A stretch of DNA of 64,000 nt, from positions 36,430 through 100,429 of the forward strand of contig CAJJBX010000017.1 of NCBI GenBank assembly GCA_905182555.1. The letters run 5' to 3'. Source of the stretch: an uncultured Ilumatobacter sp. (GTDB lineage Bacteria > Actinomycetota > Acidimicrobiia > Acidimicrobiales > Ilumatobacteraceae). Shown here one piece after another: positions 54,583 through 63,243 of the stretch. The position numbers and the translations under genes are program-made. Under the pieces are notes generated by a model. It saw only the letters and a program-made list of their open reading frames with translations, searched no databases and had not been told where the DNA came from. The number at the start of each line of letters is the position of its first letter. The stretch's first letter is position 1.

Positions 54583-55536
54583 TTAGAGACTCGGGAGCAG
54601 GGCAGCGCCGACGGCACCGGCCAGCGGGCCCCAGGTCGCAAACTCGACGCGCGGCATCGGCCGCAAATGCGGCTGGTAGAGCAGTTCGCCATACCACTTG
54701 ATGATTGGTTTCAAGTACAGATCGGAGCCAGCTGCAAGGCCACCGCCGAGTACGAACATCTCCGGGTCGAAGGCGTTGGTGAGGTTGGACAGGCCCAGCG
54801 CGACCCAACGGCCGAAGTCGTCGATGACCGCCATGGCCTCGGGGTCGCCCTCACGCGCTGCGGCCTGGACGTGCTCGCCGCGAACTGCCTGCGGGTCACC
54901 GCCGGCATGGCGGACCACTTCGCGGAGTCTGCGGCCGGTTGCTGCCTCGCGTGCCAGCATGGCCAAGCCGGAGCCCGAGGCATAACGCTCCCAGCAACCG
55001 CGTCGCCCGCACGGGCAGCGCGGACCGTCGGGATGCACGACCATATGCCCAAACTCGCCTGCGAAGCCGTTCATGCCGCGTTGCAGTTGGCCGTTCGACA
55101 CGAGGCCGCCACCGATGCCAGTCCCGAGGGTCACGAGGATCATGTTGGACGTGCCGGCAGCCGCACCGAGTTGCCATTCCGCAACTGTGGCGCAGGTTGC
55201 GTCGTTGTCAACAACGATGTCGCCGTCGAGCCGTTTGGCGAGCGAACCGCGGACGTCGAAGTCGGCCACGCCGTCGAGGTTCGGGGCTGCACGCAGCACA
55301 CCGGCGCCGGTGACGAGGCCGGGTACGCCAACGCCGAGGCTGCCGGCGTAGCCGAGATCGTTGGCCAGGTCGACCAGGACGTCGATCAGCGGTTCGAGGC
55401 TGTTTGGCCCACGCGGGGTTGGGCGCTTATCTTCGGCGATGACCCTGCCTGACGCATCGAGTGCGACGCCGAGCGCCTTGGTGCCTCCGACGTCGATACC
55501 GATGCGGCGGGCCGGCATGGGACCGGCCGCTGTCAC
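54583..55536 (-). CDS. glk: ROK family glucokinase
   Basis: 317 aa. GTG 55536 overlaps the SRPBCC gene stop as GTGA; Met7 (55518, MPARRIGIDVGGTKALGVAL) is the alternative. All ROK features are canonical: GIDVGGTK (phosphate), VGVPGLV, VVDNDATCATVAEW (catalytic Asp), LVTLGTGIGGGLV, GEFGHMVVHPDGPRCPCGRRGCWERYASG (zinc site H-x9-C-x-C-x4-C) and FVLGGGLA. Phosphorylates glucose, with ATP or polyphosphate as in other actinobacteria. Confidence 0.94.
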   Translation of the reverse strand: MTAAGPMPARRIGIDVGGTKALGVALDASGRVIAEDKRPTPRGPNSLEPLIDVLVDLANDLGYAGSLGVGVPGLVTGAGVLRAAPNLDGVADFDVRGSLAKRLDGDIVVDNDATCATVAEWQLGAAAGTSNMILVTLGTGIGGGLVSNGQLQRGMNGFAGEFGHMVVHPDGPRCPCGRRGCWERYASGSGLAMLAREAATGRRLREVVRHAGGDPQAVRGEHVQAAAREGDPEAMAVIDDFGRWVALGLSNLTNAFDPEMFVLGGGLAAGSDLYLKPIIKWYGELLYQPHLRPMPRVEFATWGPLAGAVGAALLPSL

Positions 55537-55964
55537 GCTTCGGCTCGGACCTTGAGTTCGCGAACTGTGTTGAGGATGCGCACCTCAGCGCGCCGCTTCA
55601 CGAAGCCAGGCAGCGGAACGACGAGATCGATCGCAAGGTCGTACTGCACCTCAGTGCCGTTGACCGACGGAGAAAACTTGAAGGCGCCATCGATCGAGCG
55701 CTCGATGTCGCCCCGCAACAATTTCCATCCGAGTTCGTCAGGTGCGTTCGTGTAGTCGTACTGCAGCGTGTAATGCGTGCTGCGACCAAGCGCTGACGCA
55801 CGGAACTCGACTTCAGAGGGTCGACCTTGATCGTCGGTGGCGTGCACGGTGACGTCTTTTATGTCGCGCGCCCACGTCGGATAGTTCTCGATGTCGACAG
55901 CGATCTCCCAGACCCGCTCGGGCGTGGCCGCGATGGTGATGGTTTCGGTTGCTGTCTCAGCCAT
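55533..55964 (-). CDS. SRPBCC / polyketide cyclase-like protein
   Basis: Start placed at 55964 (MAETATETITIAATPERVWEIAVDIENYPTW), the usual opening of the START-like fold; the frame extends upstream to 56111 without support. 143 aa: hydrophobic-cavity lipid or small-molecule binding fold (VEFRASALGRSTHYTLQYDY, FVKRRAEVRILNTVRELK). It lies in a five-gene minus-strand run with glk, a membrane protein and the GT4 enzyme; the ligand is unknown, possibly a lipid. Confidence 0.85.
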   Translation of the reverse strand: MAETATETITIAATPERVWEIAVDIENYPTWARDIKDVTVHATDDQGRPSEVEFRASALGRSTHYTLQYDYTNAPDELGWKLLRGDIERSIDGAFKFSPSVNGTEVQYDLAIDLVVPLPGFVKRRAEVRILNTVRELKVRAEA

Positions 55965-56544
55965 GTGCTTCATTCTGGTCGATAGAGATGGTCGAAGTAC
56001 TGACATCCACGTCGGAATCAACGCGTTCATGTTCAGTTTCTGTTCTTGCTGCAACCGCTTCGGGGTCCATCCTCTTCCCGAATTCGGCGTGATAGGCAGC
56101 CCACAGGCCATTCAGGCCGAGCCCAAACATGGGCACAAGGAGGCCAACAGCGAGTGATGAGCCGGGCGAACCGTCGGGCCCATCGATGCGCCAGACGGCT
56201 GTACCAAAGGCTGCGACAACCTGGATCCCCAGCATCAGGAGCATCGTGCGGCGAACTTCTTTGGGCGTCCCGGCGCCGAGCAGCATGTAGAGCTGGGTAA
56301 CTGAAACTTCTTCGTCGCGGCTGCGCTGCACGGCGTTCCAGAAGCCCCAGAGAAAGCCAAACACACCAACGGCAAAAAGTGCCATCGCTGTTGTGGCGCC
56401 GACCCATTGGGCAGCCGTGGTAAAGACTGCCGCAGCAAACACGGCGGTCACGACGAAGATCACCGTGCCAATCACATTGACGCGGACGATCAATTCGCCC
56501 TGCTGCTGGGACCCTCGTTCGGGGGTGCGGTCGACTTCGCCCAT
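55957..56544 (-). CDS. Membrane protein, about four helices
   Basis: Start placed at 56544 (MGEVDRTPERGSQQQGEL); the open frame extends to 56622. 195 aa. Hydrophobic segments: NVIGTVIFVVTAVFAAAVFT, ATTAMALFAVGVFGFLWGFW, TMLLMLGIQVVAAFGTAVW and SLAVGLLVPMFGLGLNGLW; C-terminal tail acidic with Ser/Thr. It overlaps the SRPBCC start by 8 bases. Unnamed family; I infer a shared role with the neighbouring lipid or mannosyl enzymes only from position. Confidence 0.8.
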   Translation of the reverse strand: MGEVDRTPERGSQQQGELIVRVNVIGTVIFVVTAVFAAAVFTTAAQWVGATTAMALFAVGVFGFLWGFWNAVQRSRDEEVSVTQLYMLLGAGTPKEVRRTMLLMLGIQVVAAFGTAVWRIDGPDGSPGSSLAVGLLVPMFGLGLNGLWAAYHAEFGKRMDPEAVAARTETEHERVDSDVDVSTSTISIDQNEAHG

Positions 56545-56642
56545 TGACACTCCCCCATTGTGCCAGCACCCTTGGACAGTTCCAGACTGCGACACCTTGA
56601 TCAGCCGAGAGCAGGAGATCAATTGCCTCGCTTGCGGACTGC

Positions 56643-57749
56643 TCAGTCGTAGACGCCGAGCGTCTCGCCCAGGCGACGAGCGAGTACGTCGTACGAGAAT
56701 TCTTCAAGCACACGCGCCCGCGACCGTGTGGCCATCGCGGCTCGCAGGTTGTCGTCATCGAGTAATTCCGTCATGGCATCGGCAACCTGCTGCACGTTCT
56801 CAGGTTCGCTGATCACGAGGCCAGTCACGCCGTGAGCGACCGCTTCGGCTGCGCCGCCAGAGTCACCAGCAATCTGCGGGACTCCGCAAGAAGCGGCTTC
56901 AAGAAACACGATGCCGAAGCCTTCCTGCTCGAGGCCACCCCAACGGTTGCGGCAGAGCATGGTGAAGATGTCGCCGCAGCCGTACAGCGCGACCAGGTCC
57001 TCGTTCGGGACACGGCCGAGAAACTTCACTGGTGCGTCGAGTTCTTCGGCGAGCCGCTTCAGCCGTTCTTCTTCTCGGCCTCCGCCAGCAATTGCCAGCA
57101 GCAGGTTGGGGCGCTTGTGCTTCAAGCGAGCGACGGCTCGAATTGCCGTGTCGAAGCCCTTGCGCGGTACGAGGCGCGAGACGCTGACAATGAGTTCGGC
57201 GTCGACGGGGAGGCCGAGGCGTTCACGGGCGGCAGAGCGTTCGGCGTCGTTGAGCGGCACGAACTTGCCGGGGTCGACGCCGCACGGAACAATCGTTGTG
57301 GGCAACTCTCGGCCAGCAGCGTGGTCAGCTTCGGCAGCCGGGTAGCCGCCTGCAGCAATGATGCGGCGGGCACGGCGAAGCGTGTAGGCGAGTGCCTGTT
57401 TGGAACCGGGTAGGCGGCCAGGAATCGTCACTTCGGCACCGTGCAGCACCAAGTCGTACGGCACCTGTAACGACGGGCCGACAAGGCCGAGCGGTATTGC
57501 AGGGTCAAGTACGACGAAGTCGGCACCGAAGTCGTCGACAAGGTTGTTGATCTGCTTGACCATCCAGGGATGCGGCAGCAGAAACGGTTCGCGAGTCCGT
57601 TCGATGCGGTACGGCTCGCCCGCGTCGAACTCGGCAGTGCCTTCGTAGGGGCTGGTCAACACGGCGAATTTGTCGCTCGGCAGACGACGCCACCACTCCC
57701 AGAGCAGCGATTGGATGCCACCGACCTTGGGTGGATAATCGTTGGTCAC
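56643..57749 (-). CDS. GT4 glycosyltransferase (PimB-like mannosyltransferase)
   Basis: 368 aa GT-B enzyme. VTNDYPPKVGGIQSLLWEW opens the acceptor domain; LHGAEVTIPGRLPGSKQALA and VPCGVDPGKF are typical of PimB'. The donor site contains SVSRLVPRKGFDTAI, GRVPNEDLVALYG and EQEGFGIVFLEAASCG (E-x7-E). Likely transfers mannose from GDP-Man to phosphatidylinositol mannoside, which fits an actinobacterial envelope; the acceptor is inferred. The GTG at 57749 omits the first beta strand seen in relatives, and the upstream codons are disturbed (see queG). Confidence 0.88.
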   Translation of the reverse strand: MTNDYPPKVGGIQSLLWEWWRRLPSDKFAVLTSPYEGTAEFDAGEPYRIERTREPFLLPHPWMVKQINNLVDDFGADFVVLDPAIPLGLVGPSLQVPYDLVLHGAEVTIPGRLPGSKQALAYTLRRARRIIAAGGYPAAEADHAAGRELPTTIVPCGVDPGKFVPLNDAERSAARERLGLPVDAELIVSVSRLVPRKGFDTAIRAVARLKHKRPNLLLAIAGGGREEERLKRLAEELDAPVKFLGRVPNEDLVALYGCGDIFTMLCRNRWGGLEQEGFGIVFLEAASCGVPQIAGDSGGAAEAVAHGVTGLVISEPENVQQVADAMTELLDDDNLRAAMATRSRARVLEEFSYDVLARRLGETLGVYD

Positions 57750-58848
57750 AAGGCGATGCTTGGTACCTTCGTCGGAGGCAGGCGGTGTGGCGCAAGACTG
57801 ATTCCTTCAAGTGGGTATTTGTCGTAATACTTTTGCGGCACCGTTCAACCAGAATCGGGTTGGTGTGTTGACAGTAGCGCTCGACCGTCGCTGCGACGCG
57901 ACGGTCAGCTGGATCGCCAACGTTGCCAACGACGATGAGAGCATTCCGTCGGAGCACGTCGAAGTCACGACCAGCGACGTACCACTGGCCGTAGCGGTCT
58001 TCGATCCACTCGTCAGTTTCGTCGAGCAGGTCAAGCGCGCTGACCCAGGCTTTGACGTCTTCAGTGAGCGGGATTGAGTTGCGCGGTCCGAGTCGAACTG
58101 AGATCGGACAGACGTCTTGGCAATCGTCGCAACCGTAGATCCGGTCGCCGATGGTTTCGCGGAACTCAAGCGGCACGCTGCCGGGCTTCTGCATGACCCA
58201 GCTGAGGCATCGATTGCCGTCAATTACACCAGGGGCGATGATCGCATCTGTCGGGCAGCCTGCAAAGCATTTGATACAGGTGCCGCAACCGTCGTTGGCG
58301 GTTCGGTCGTTCCACTCGTAGCTCGCCGCGGTGATGATCGAGCCGAGGACGAAGTAGCTGCCAGCGCCGGGGAGGAGCAGGTTGGCATTCTTGCCGTACC
58401 AACCGAGCCCCGCTCGATGGGCAACGGCCCGGTCGACGATCGGGACAACGATGGTGACGGCCAAATCAATGAAGATCACTTTGGCAGCGGAGCGAAGTCC
58501 TTCGCGGAGCGGGGCGTAGTGGTCGACCCATGCGTAGCGGCCGACTCGAGCCTGCGGACCATATTCGGGGCCGGGCTTTTCTGGGTCGGCGTCAGTGATG
58601 TACGGGCGGGCGGCGACGATGATCGAGTGGGCGTTGGCGACGGCTTGGCCCGGGTCAGTCGATCGGTCGGGGTTCCGGTATGTGAATCCCATGTCGGCAT
58701 GGAGGCCAGCGGCTTTGCGTTCGTGCAGTGTGGTGCGGGTCTCCGTGAGGATCTCGGCGGAACAAACGCCAACGTGGGTGATTCCCCACTGTGCGACGTG
58801 GGCGGTGATCGCCTCAATCGTCGGCAGTGGTTGAGGCATGCGCACCAC
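57505..58848 (-). CDS. queG: Epoxyqueuosine reductase, 3' end doubtful
   Basis: Last step of queuosine synthesis in tRNA; cobalamin and two 4Fe-4S clusters. MPQPLPTIEAITAHVAQWGITHVG opens the protein. Clusters: GCGTCIKCFAGCPTDAI and YGCDDCQDVCPISV. The family ends soon after RYCQHTNPILVE; here the frame runs on for about 100 residues into the GT4 gene in another frame, ending with Arg-rich nonsense. A frameshift near 57800-57835 probably hides the true stop. No queA/tgt/queC-F genes in the window; Met4 (58839) is an alternative start. Confidence 0.9.
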   Translation of the reverse strand: MVRMPQPLPTIEAITAHVAQWGITHVGVCSAEILTETRTTLHERKAAGLHADMGFTYRNPDRSTDPGQAVANAHSIIVAARPYITDADPEKPGPEYGPQARVGRYAWVDHYAPLREGLRSAAKVIFIDLAVTIVVPIVDRAVAHRAGLGWYGKNANLLLPGAGSYFVLGSIITAASYEWNDRTANDGCGTCIKCFAGCPTDAIIAPGVIDGNRCLSWVMQKPGSVPLEFRETIGDRIYGCDDCQDVCPISVRLGPRNSIPLTEDVKAWVSALDLLDETDEWIEDRYGQWYVAGRDFDVLRRNALIVVGNVGDPADRRVAATVERYCQHTNPILVERCRKSITTNTHLKESVLRHTACLRRRYQASPCDQRLSTQGRWHPIAALGVVASSAERQIRRVDQPLRRHCRVRRGRAVPHRTDSRTVSAAASLDGQADQQPCRRLRCRLRRT

Positions 58849-58878
58849 GTCAGCGTACGACGGCAGGCGTCAGCTCGG

Positions 58879-58911
58879 CTCAAACCCGGCTCAAACCCGG
58901 CTCAGACCCGG
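58879..58911. repeat. Three tandem 11-mers before queG
   Basis: CTCAAACCCGG, CTCAAACCCGG, CTCAGACCCGG. The last copy includes the stop codon of the 91-aa gene (58902-58904). It sits in the short gap upstream of queG. Confidence 0.7.
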
Positions 58912-59177
58912 ACGGCAACTGGGGCGCCGTAGGAACGGAACTCGTTGAGCGACACGAACTCAGGCGTCGCGCCGATCAAACCGGCACGCTGCAGCATTTC
59001 GATCGCAACGTCTTTGGGGTCCGGAATCGCCGGCACGACGGTGAGTTGCACCGGCACGTAGTCGATTGGCCCGTCGTCATTCGCGAACAGGTGGGTGACG
59101 ATGCAATCAGTGCACGCCGTCGTGCCGACGCCGATGCAGGTCTTGCAATCGATGGAGAAGTCGTCGCTTTCAAACAT
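58902..59177 (-). CDS. Small Cys-rich conserved protein, 91 aa
   Basis: Starts MFESDDFSIDCKTCIGVGTTACTDC: C11-x2-C14-x7-C22-x2-C25, a probable zinc or iron site. The rest is hydrophilic with no membrane segment (VPVQLTVVPAIPDPKDVAIEMLQRAGL, FVSLNEFRSYGAPV). The length and four-Cys motif suggest a small metal-binding accessory protein. It directly precedes queG, an Fe-S enzyme, on the same strand (53-base gap). Function not known. Confidence 0.75.
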   Translation of the reverse strand: MFESDDFSIDCKTCIGVGTTACTDCIVTHLFANDDGPIDYVPVQLTVVPAIPDPKDVAIEMLQRAGLIGATPEFVSLNEFRSYGAPVAVRV

Positions 59178-59243
59178 GTAGTCAACAGTAGAGATGAGGT
59201 GTCACAGAGTTATTTACGGCGAAGCCTTCCAAGGGGTGAGGGG

Positions 59244-59262
59244 CGGTCACACAGTGTGACCG
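59244..59262. promoter_or_regulatory. Palindrome between divergent genes
   Basis: CGGTCACAC-A-GTGTGACCG, nine-base perfect arms, within the 162-base gap between the Cys-rich gene (minus) and the lipoprotein gene (plus). It could be an operator for either gene. It shares GGTCAC/GTGACC with three other palindromes in the window. Confidence 0.45.
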
Positions 59263-59339
59263 GATACGAAGGGGTCATCATCTTGGGCGGTTGGAGGTAT
59301 CTCCTTCTGCTGCCGGACGATCTGACGTAACGTAGAGAG

Positions 59340-59867
59340 GTGGGGTCGGATCGTTACAGCTTGCGCAACCGAGTGGCGCTCGGCGTTGCATCCGCAGCCG
59401 TCGCTGTACTCGCGCTCGCCGGATGCACGTCTGACCCCGAACTCCAGCGGGCCACAGTGACCCCCGCCGAGGCCTACACCGCCATCGTTCGATGGGAAAT
59501 TGAATGGAGCGAACCCGTGCTCGATGCCGACGGCAACGTCGAAGCGCCGGTCATCTACCTTGCTGCCGGGGCCGGGGGAACGGTCGATGTCCGCGTGCAG
59601 GCCGACGTCGTGGCCAATATCGACGACGCTGCAGTGATTCGTTTTGCCGACGATGCCCGCGATGCTCGCGACGAAAAACTGGAGAATATTCCCGTCAAGG
59701 ACAACGGGGTCATGATCTTGATCGACGAGTTTGAACCCGATCAGGCGAAAGTCGAAGCCCGCATCGTGCGTTATCAGTCAATCGACGACAACAGCACCTG
59801 GATTCTTCAACTGACCTCCACCATTGACAGCGCTGCAGTCTCGTCGGCAACTCTCGCCACCGAGTAG
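59340..59867 (+). CDS. Hypothetical lipoprotein, 175 aa
   Basis: GTG start (VGSDRYSLRNRVALGVASAAV). Signal peptide with lipobox LALAGC (Cys about 29), so lipid-anchored. The mature part is acidic with beta-rich sequence (VTPAEAYTAIVRWEIEW, GGTVDVRVQADVVANI, NGVMILIDEFEPDQAKV). Not recognised as a family. Convergent with the MFS gene downstream, 30 bases apart. Confidence 0.75.
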   Translation: MGSDRYSLRNRVALGVASAAVAVLALAGCTSDPELQRATVTPAEAYTAIVRWEIEWSEPVLDADGNVEAPVIYLAAGAGGTVDVRVQADVVANIDDAAVIRFADDARDARDEKLENIPVKDNGVMILIDEFEPDQAKVEARIVRYQSIDDNSTWILQLTSTIDSAAVSSATLATE

Positions 59868-59897
59868 CCGAGCAGGCTGTTTCAACGGCTGATGCCT

Positions 59898-61436
59898 TTA
59901 CGAGGCTCCGGCTTGGAGCTCACCATCAAGCAATCCACTCACTGCTTCCAAGGCACGTATCGCATCACCCGTTGAAACATCCTGCTCGGGATCAATCGCT
60001 GCGCGCCGCAACTCGTCAAGGAGGACACGGCGGTCCCAATCATCGTCCAGGAACCGCCCGTGCACCGTTTGGGCCAGGTCGGCTGCAGCGGATGCGTCGA
60101 TGATGGCGGTGCGGTACTGCTCGGCCTCCCAAGCCTGGCGCGCTATCCGGACGCGTTGCCGAGCGCCCGCCAGCGCATCGACTGATGCTCCTTCAAACTT
60201 TCGGGCCTCGCGGATGGCCCGAACGAACACTACGAGACCTGGCAGATAGATCGCAGTCAAGATCATCATGCTCACCTCGGGCGCGAGCGAGATCGGTGTG
60301 GCGACTGCCCCTCCAAAGACCCAAGCGAGCTGAAACCGCGTCTCGTATCGCGCCCCAGCACGTCCGAGCAATGCCTCGGGCGCCCGCCGCTGCAACAGGC
60401 TGTCGAATGCGTTGCGACCAAGCGTGGTGGACAGGCCAACGAGTGCCGCAATAACGAGGAGTAACAGAGTCGACACGCCGAGTATCCCGACAGCCGTGAA
60501 CGCAGCGGGCGCAGCGATCGCCAACCCGATTAACTGCTGTTCGCTGAACCGCCGACGGAGCAGGCCGATCACGGTGTGGCCGGCGAAGGCTCCGATTCCG
60601 TAACACGCTGCTCCGAGTCCGTAGATGACTGCCGGCTCGCTATTACGCCGCAACGTAAACGCAAGCGTGAATAAAAAGAATGCGACGGCAGCACGGATCG
60701 CCATCATGCCGACCGATGCAACAAGCACAACGGGCAGGTGGGTCTCGGCATATTCGACGTCGTCCGTCGCGAGGGTGACATGTTCCGGCGTAGGGACCTG
60801 GAGTACAACGAACGAGGCGAGCAAAAACAGCACCGCGCCCACGCGCAAGGTCCAGCCTGGGCCGCTGACCGCCAACAGCCCAGCTGCCGCACCTGCACCA
60901 ATGGCTGCGGTGATGCTCGCGAAGCGCGCAAGCCGAGCGTTGGTCGCCACCAGTTCGTCAGGGTCGTCAACCAACTGCTGAACCAGAGTCTGTTTGACGA
61001 CCCCCGATGCCTTGCTTGCGATCAGCAAGATGAGCGCAAGTGGATAGAACGTCAAGTCGAGCAGAAAACTGACCATTGCCATGCAACTGAAGCCACGCAG
61101 CAGATAAAAGATCGATGCAACGAAGCGTTGCGACCGCCGGAACCGGTCGACGGCCGGTCCAACGAGCGGCGCCAATACCGCAAGCGGCGCCATCGTCACC
61201 AGGAGGTACAGCAGCACCTGCTGCCGCGATGCGTCCGGGCTGATGTTGAAGAACAACGATCCCGCGAGGCTGACCGTGACGAACGCGTCGGCGGAGCCCG
61301 ACAAGCCGTGCGCATACCGCAAGCGGAATGATCGGGCCGTCGCCGACCAGGACGTGTCGGACGCGTCGACGTGCCGCGGCGGCCGACGGTGCTCCTGTCC
61401 TGGCTGTCTGTCGAACTCTCGGGGCGCGACCTGCAT
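59898..61436 (-). CDS. MFS transporter with C-terminal soluble domain
   Basis: 512 aa. About ten to twelve membrane helices (e.g. QVLLYLLVTMAPLAVLAPLVG, VVLVASVGMMAIRAAVAFFLFTL, LLLLVIAALVGLSTTLG). The intracellular loop motif GPAVDRFRRSQRF resembles MFS motif A. The last ~110 residues (VRIARQAWEAEQYRTAIIDASAAADLAQ ... LLDELRRAAIDPE) are a helical soluble domain, not common in MFS proteins. Substrate unknown. The long basic N-terminus suggests the true start may be inside the frame. Confidence 0.82.
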   Translation of the reverse strand: MQVAPREFDRQPGQEHRRPPRHVDASDTSWSATARSFRLRYAHGLSGSADAFVTVSLAGSLFFNISPDASRQQVLLYLLVTMAPLAVLAPLVGPAVDRFRRSQRFVASIFYLLRGFSCMAMVSFLLDLTFYPLALILLIASKASGVVKQTLVQQLVDDPDELVATNARLARFASITAAIGAGAAAGLLAVSGPGWTLRVGAVLFLLASFVVLQVPTPEHVTLATDDVEYAETHLPVVLVASVGMMAIRAAVAFFLFTLAFTLRRNSEPAVIYGLGAACYGIGAFAGHTVIGLLRRRFSEQQLIGLAIAAPAAFTAVGILGVSTLLLLVIAALVGLSTTLGRNAFDSLLQRRAPEALLGRAGARYETRFQLAWVFGGAVATPISLAPEVSMMILTAIYLPGLVVFVRAIREARKFEGASVDALAGARQRVRIARQAWEAEQYRTAIIDASAAADLAQTVHGRFLDDDWDRRVLLDELRRAAIDPEQDVSTGDAIRALEAVSGLLDGELQAGAS

Positions 61437-61540
61437 CTCCCTCTATCTTGACCCACCGCACCCCTCGCGTGTCGAACGGCGCTGCATGATTGCGTCGCCC
61501 CAGCTCAGAGCACAAAACAGTCTCTGTGACCCCCATCTCG

Positions 61541-61893
61541 ATAGTGGAACATTTGGTCGTCATGGAATTTGAGGCATGTGCAGAGCAGTTGGCTCGAGCG
61601 ACCAATCCAACAGCTACCGGTCACCGACCGCGTGGCTCGCTGATGTCGCTCGCGAAGGCTTCGGGCAGTGCAAGGGCACTCTGCGACTTGCCGAGCGCAT
61701 TGTCCACATGCCTCGAGTACAAGCATCGTTCGGCAACGGCGCGATCCCAGAAGCTGCCTTGCGATTACTCACCGACTCCTGGGCCGCTGTCACGTACCGG
61801 CACCCGGCTGTGATGCGCACCGCGCCACGCACTGGCTCGATGGCGGCCTGCACCAGGCCGACGCAGTTCACATCGGCGCGATCGCTCGCTAGA
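61541..61893 (+). pseudogene. Remnant of a DUF222/HNH (13E12-type) endonuclease gene
   Basis: Pieces of the family appear in order but in three frames: MEFEACAEQLARA (from 61562), then SPTAWLADVAREGFGQCKGTLRLAERIVHMPRVQASF (from about 61630) ending LLTDSW, then PGCDAHRATHWLDGG (near 61810-61860), which matches the HNH end C-D-x-H-H-x-x-H-W-x-D-G-G. The long middle of the gene is gone. Such 13E12/DUF222 genes are repeated and mobile-like in actinobacteria. The remnant ends just before the NYN gene. Confidence 0.7.
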
Positions 61894-61899
61894 GACTCG

Positions 61900-63150
61900 C
61901 TAGAGAATGGCGAGGAGGGCGTTGCTTGGCACAACGTTGGCGCCGTCGGCTCGAACATCACGCACGATTTCGGCATCGTTGGTGACCACAACGACCGCAC
62001 GATTTTTCGGCAGTCGCTTCACCTCGTTGCGGATCACGTCGTCGGCAATCACACCCTCGGGCGAGTAGACAACTCGAATGAGCCGCCGACGGTCGGCGTA
62101 GGCCCCGACGATCGATGCGCCATCGAATACGACGGTCACATCGGTGCCAAACCTACGGGCCAAGTTCTCAAGCGCGTCGAGTAGGTGCGGCGCGTTGCCG
62201 TTCGAGCAGCCGGTTCGGCCAGCCCAACTTGGCAACGTTGTAGCCGTCGACCAGCATCTGCGCGTCGGATCGAGCCAGGTGTTCGGCAGCCTCAGACGAA
62301 CTCCCGATGCGCGCCGCAGGGAGCGTGACGGCGGTGCGATTGATTGGCTGATTGTCCGAGCCTGCGACGTTTCGCCCTCGGTGCTGTCGGGGCCAACAGC
62401 AGTGCTTCGAGTTGGCTCGGCGAGGGCACGAGCGGCCGAGGCGGCTGCTGCTACTTCGGCCGAGTTGTCGAGCACAGGTTTCCAGCAGGACAGGTTGTTG
62501 CAGGGCAGGTTGTTGCAGGGCAGGTTGGCGGCGCGCTGCGGTGAGTTGATCGTTGGCCGTCACCCACTTTGCCTCCGCTGCGGCCTCGCGATCGCGGGCA
62601 TGGCGTTACGTCCATCCGGACGTCGAGTAATTCGGTTCGGATCTCGAAGACGATCTCTTCAGACTTGACCAGTTCGGCCCGAAGTTCGTCGATCTCGCTC
62701 GACTGCATCTGCACGACCTCGTCTCGGAGCACCAACTCGGCGTGCGCACGGACTGCCGCCTGTTCGGCTGCTTCGCGGCGTTCTCGGCCCGCTTTAACTG
62801 TGTCTTGAGGCCAACGTCCTCCACAGCGGCATCGGCTACGGAGGCGAGAACAGAAGCCTGCAGCTCCCAGCCTTCGTCGCCGGCAAGCCAGAGTTGCCCG
62901 ATCTCGTCGACGAGCTCAGGCAGCGCTCCGGCGGACAACCGGGTACGGAAGACAGGATCGCCTTCAATGCAGCGACGGAGCCGGCCAGGGCTGAGTTCGG
63001 AAGCCGAGCCTTATTGAAGAGGGGCTTGAGGTCCTTCGGAAACGGCAAGCCGGCTTGCGCTTCTGACCTTCGGCCGCCATCAAGATGGCGAATTTCGAGA
63101 GCACTGCGAAGGTGCCGGTGTTCGATGCCGGCGCCCTGCTGCTCGTCCAT
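61900..63150 (-). CDS. NYN-domain RNA-binding protein (YacP-like), heavily frameshifted
   Basis: The family can be followed through at least six frame changes. N-terminus MDEQQGAGIEHRHLRSAL (ATG 63150), LPNSALAGLRRCIEGDPVF, SAGALPELVDEIGQLWLAGDE, a coiled coil (SSEIDELRAELVKSEEIVFEI), a Gln/Pro-rich linker, then the PIN-like NYN domain: MLVDGYNVAKLGWPNRL, TDVTVVFDGASIVG, VYSPEGVIADDVIRNEV, VVVVTNDAEIVRDVRADGANVVPS. The total (~417 codons) is normal for actinobacteria. Breaks lie near 62988, 62760, 62600, 62480, 62340 and 62195. The product in relatives is a putative RNA-processing nuclease. Confidence 0.8.
62490..62535. repeat. Short tandem repeat in the NYN gene linker
   Basis: CAGGTTGTTGCAGGG is repeated about 2.5 times. 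It encodes a Gln/Pro-rich linker (QQPAL repeats) on the minus strand. Confidence 0.6.
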
Positions 63151-63243
63151 GATCTGACGCTATCGCACTCGGTTCGTCGACGGTCTTGACAGCAATCGAA
63201 CAATTGTTTGACTTTACACCAGTATTCGTGGTTCAGTTCTTTG

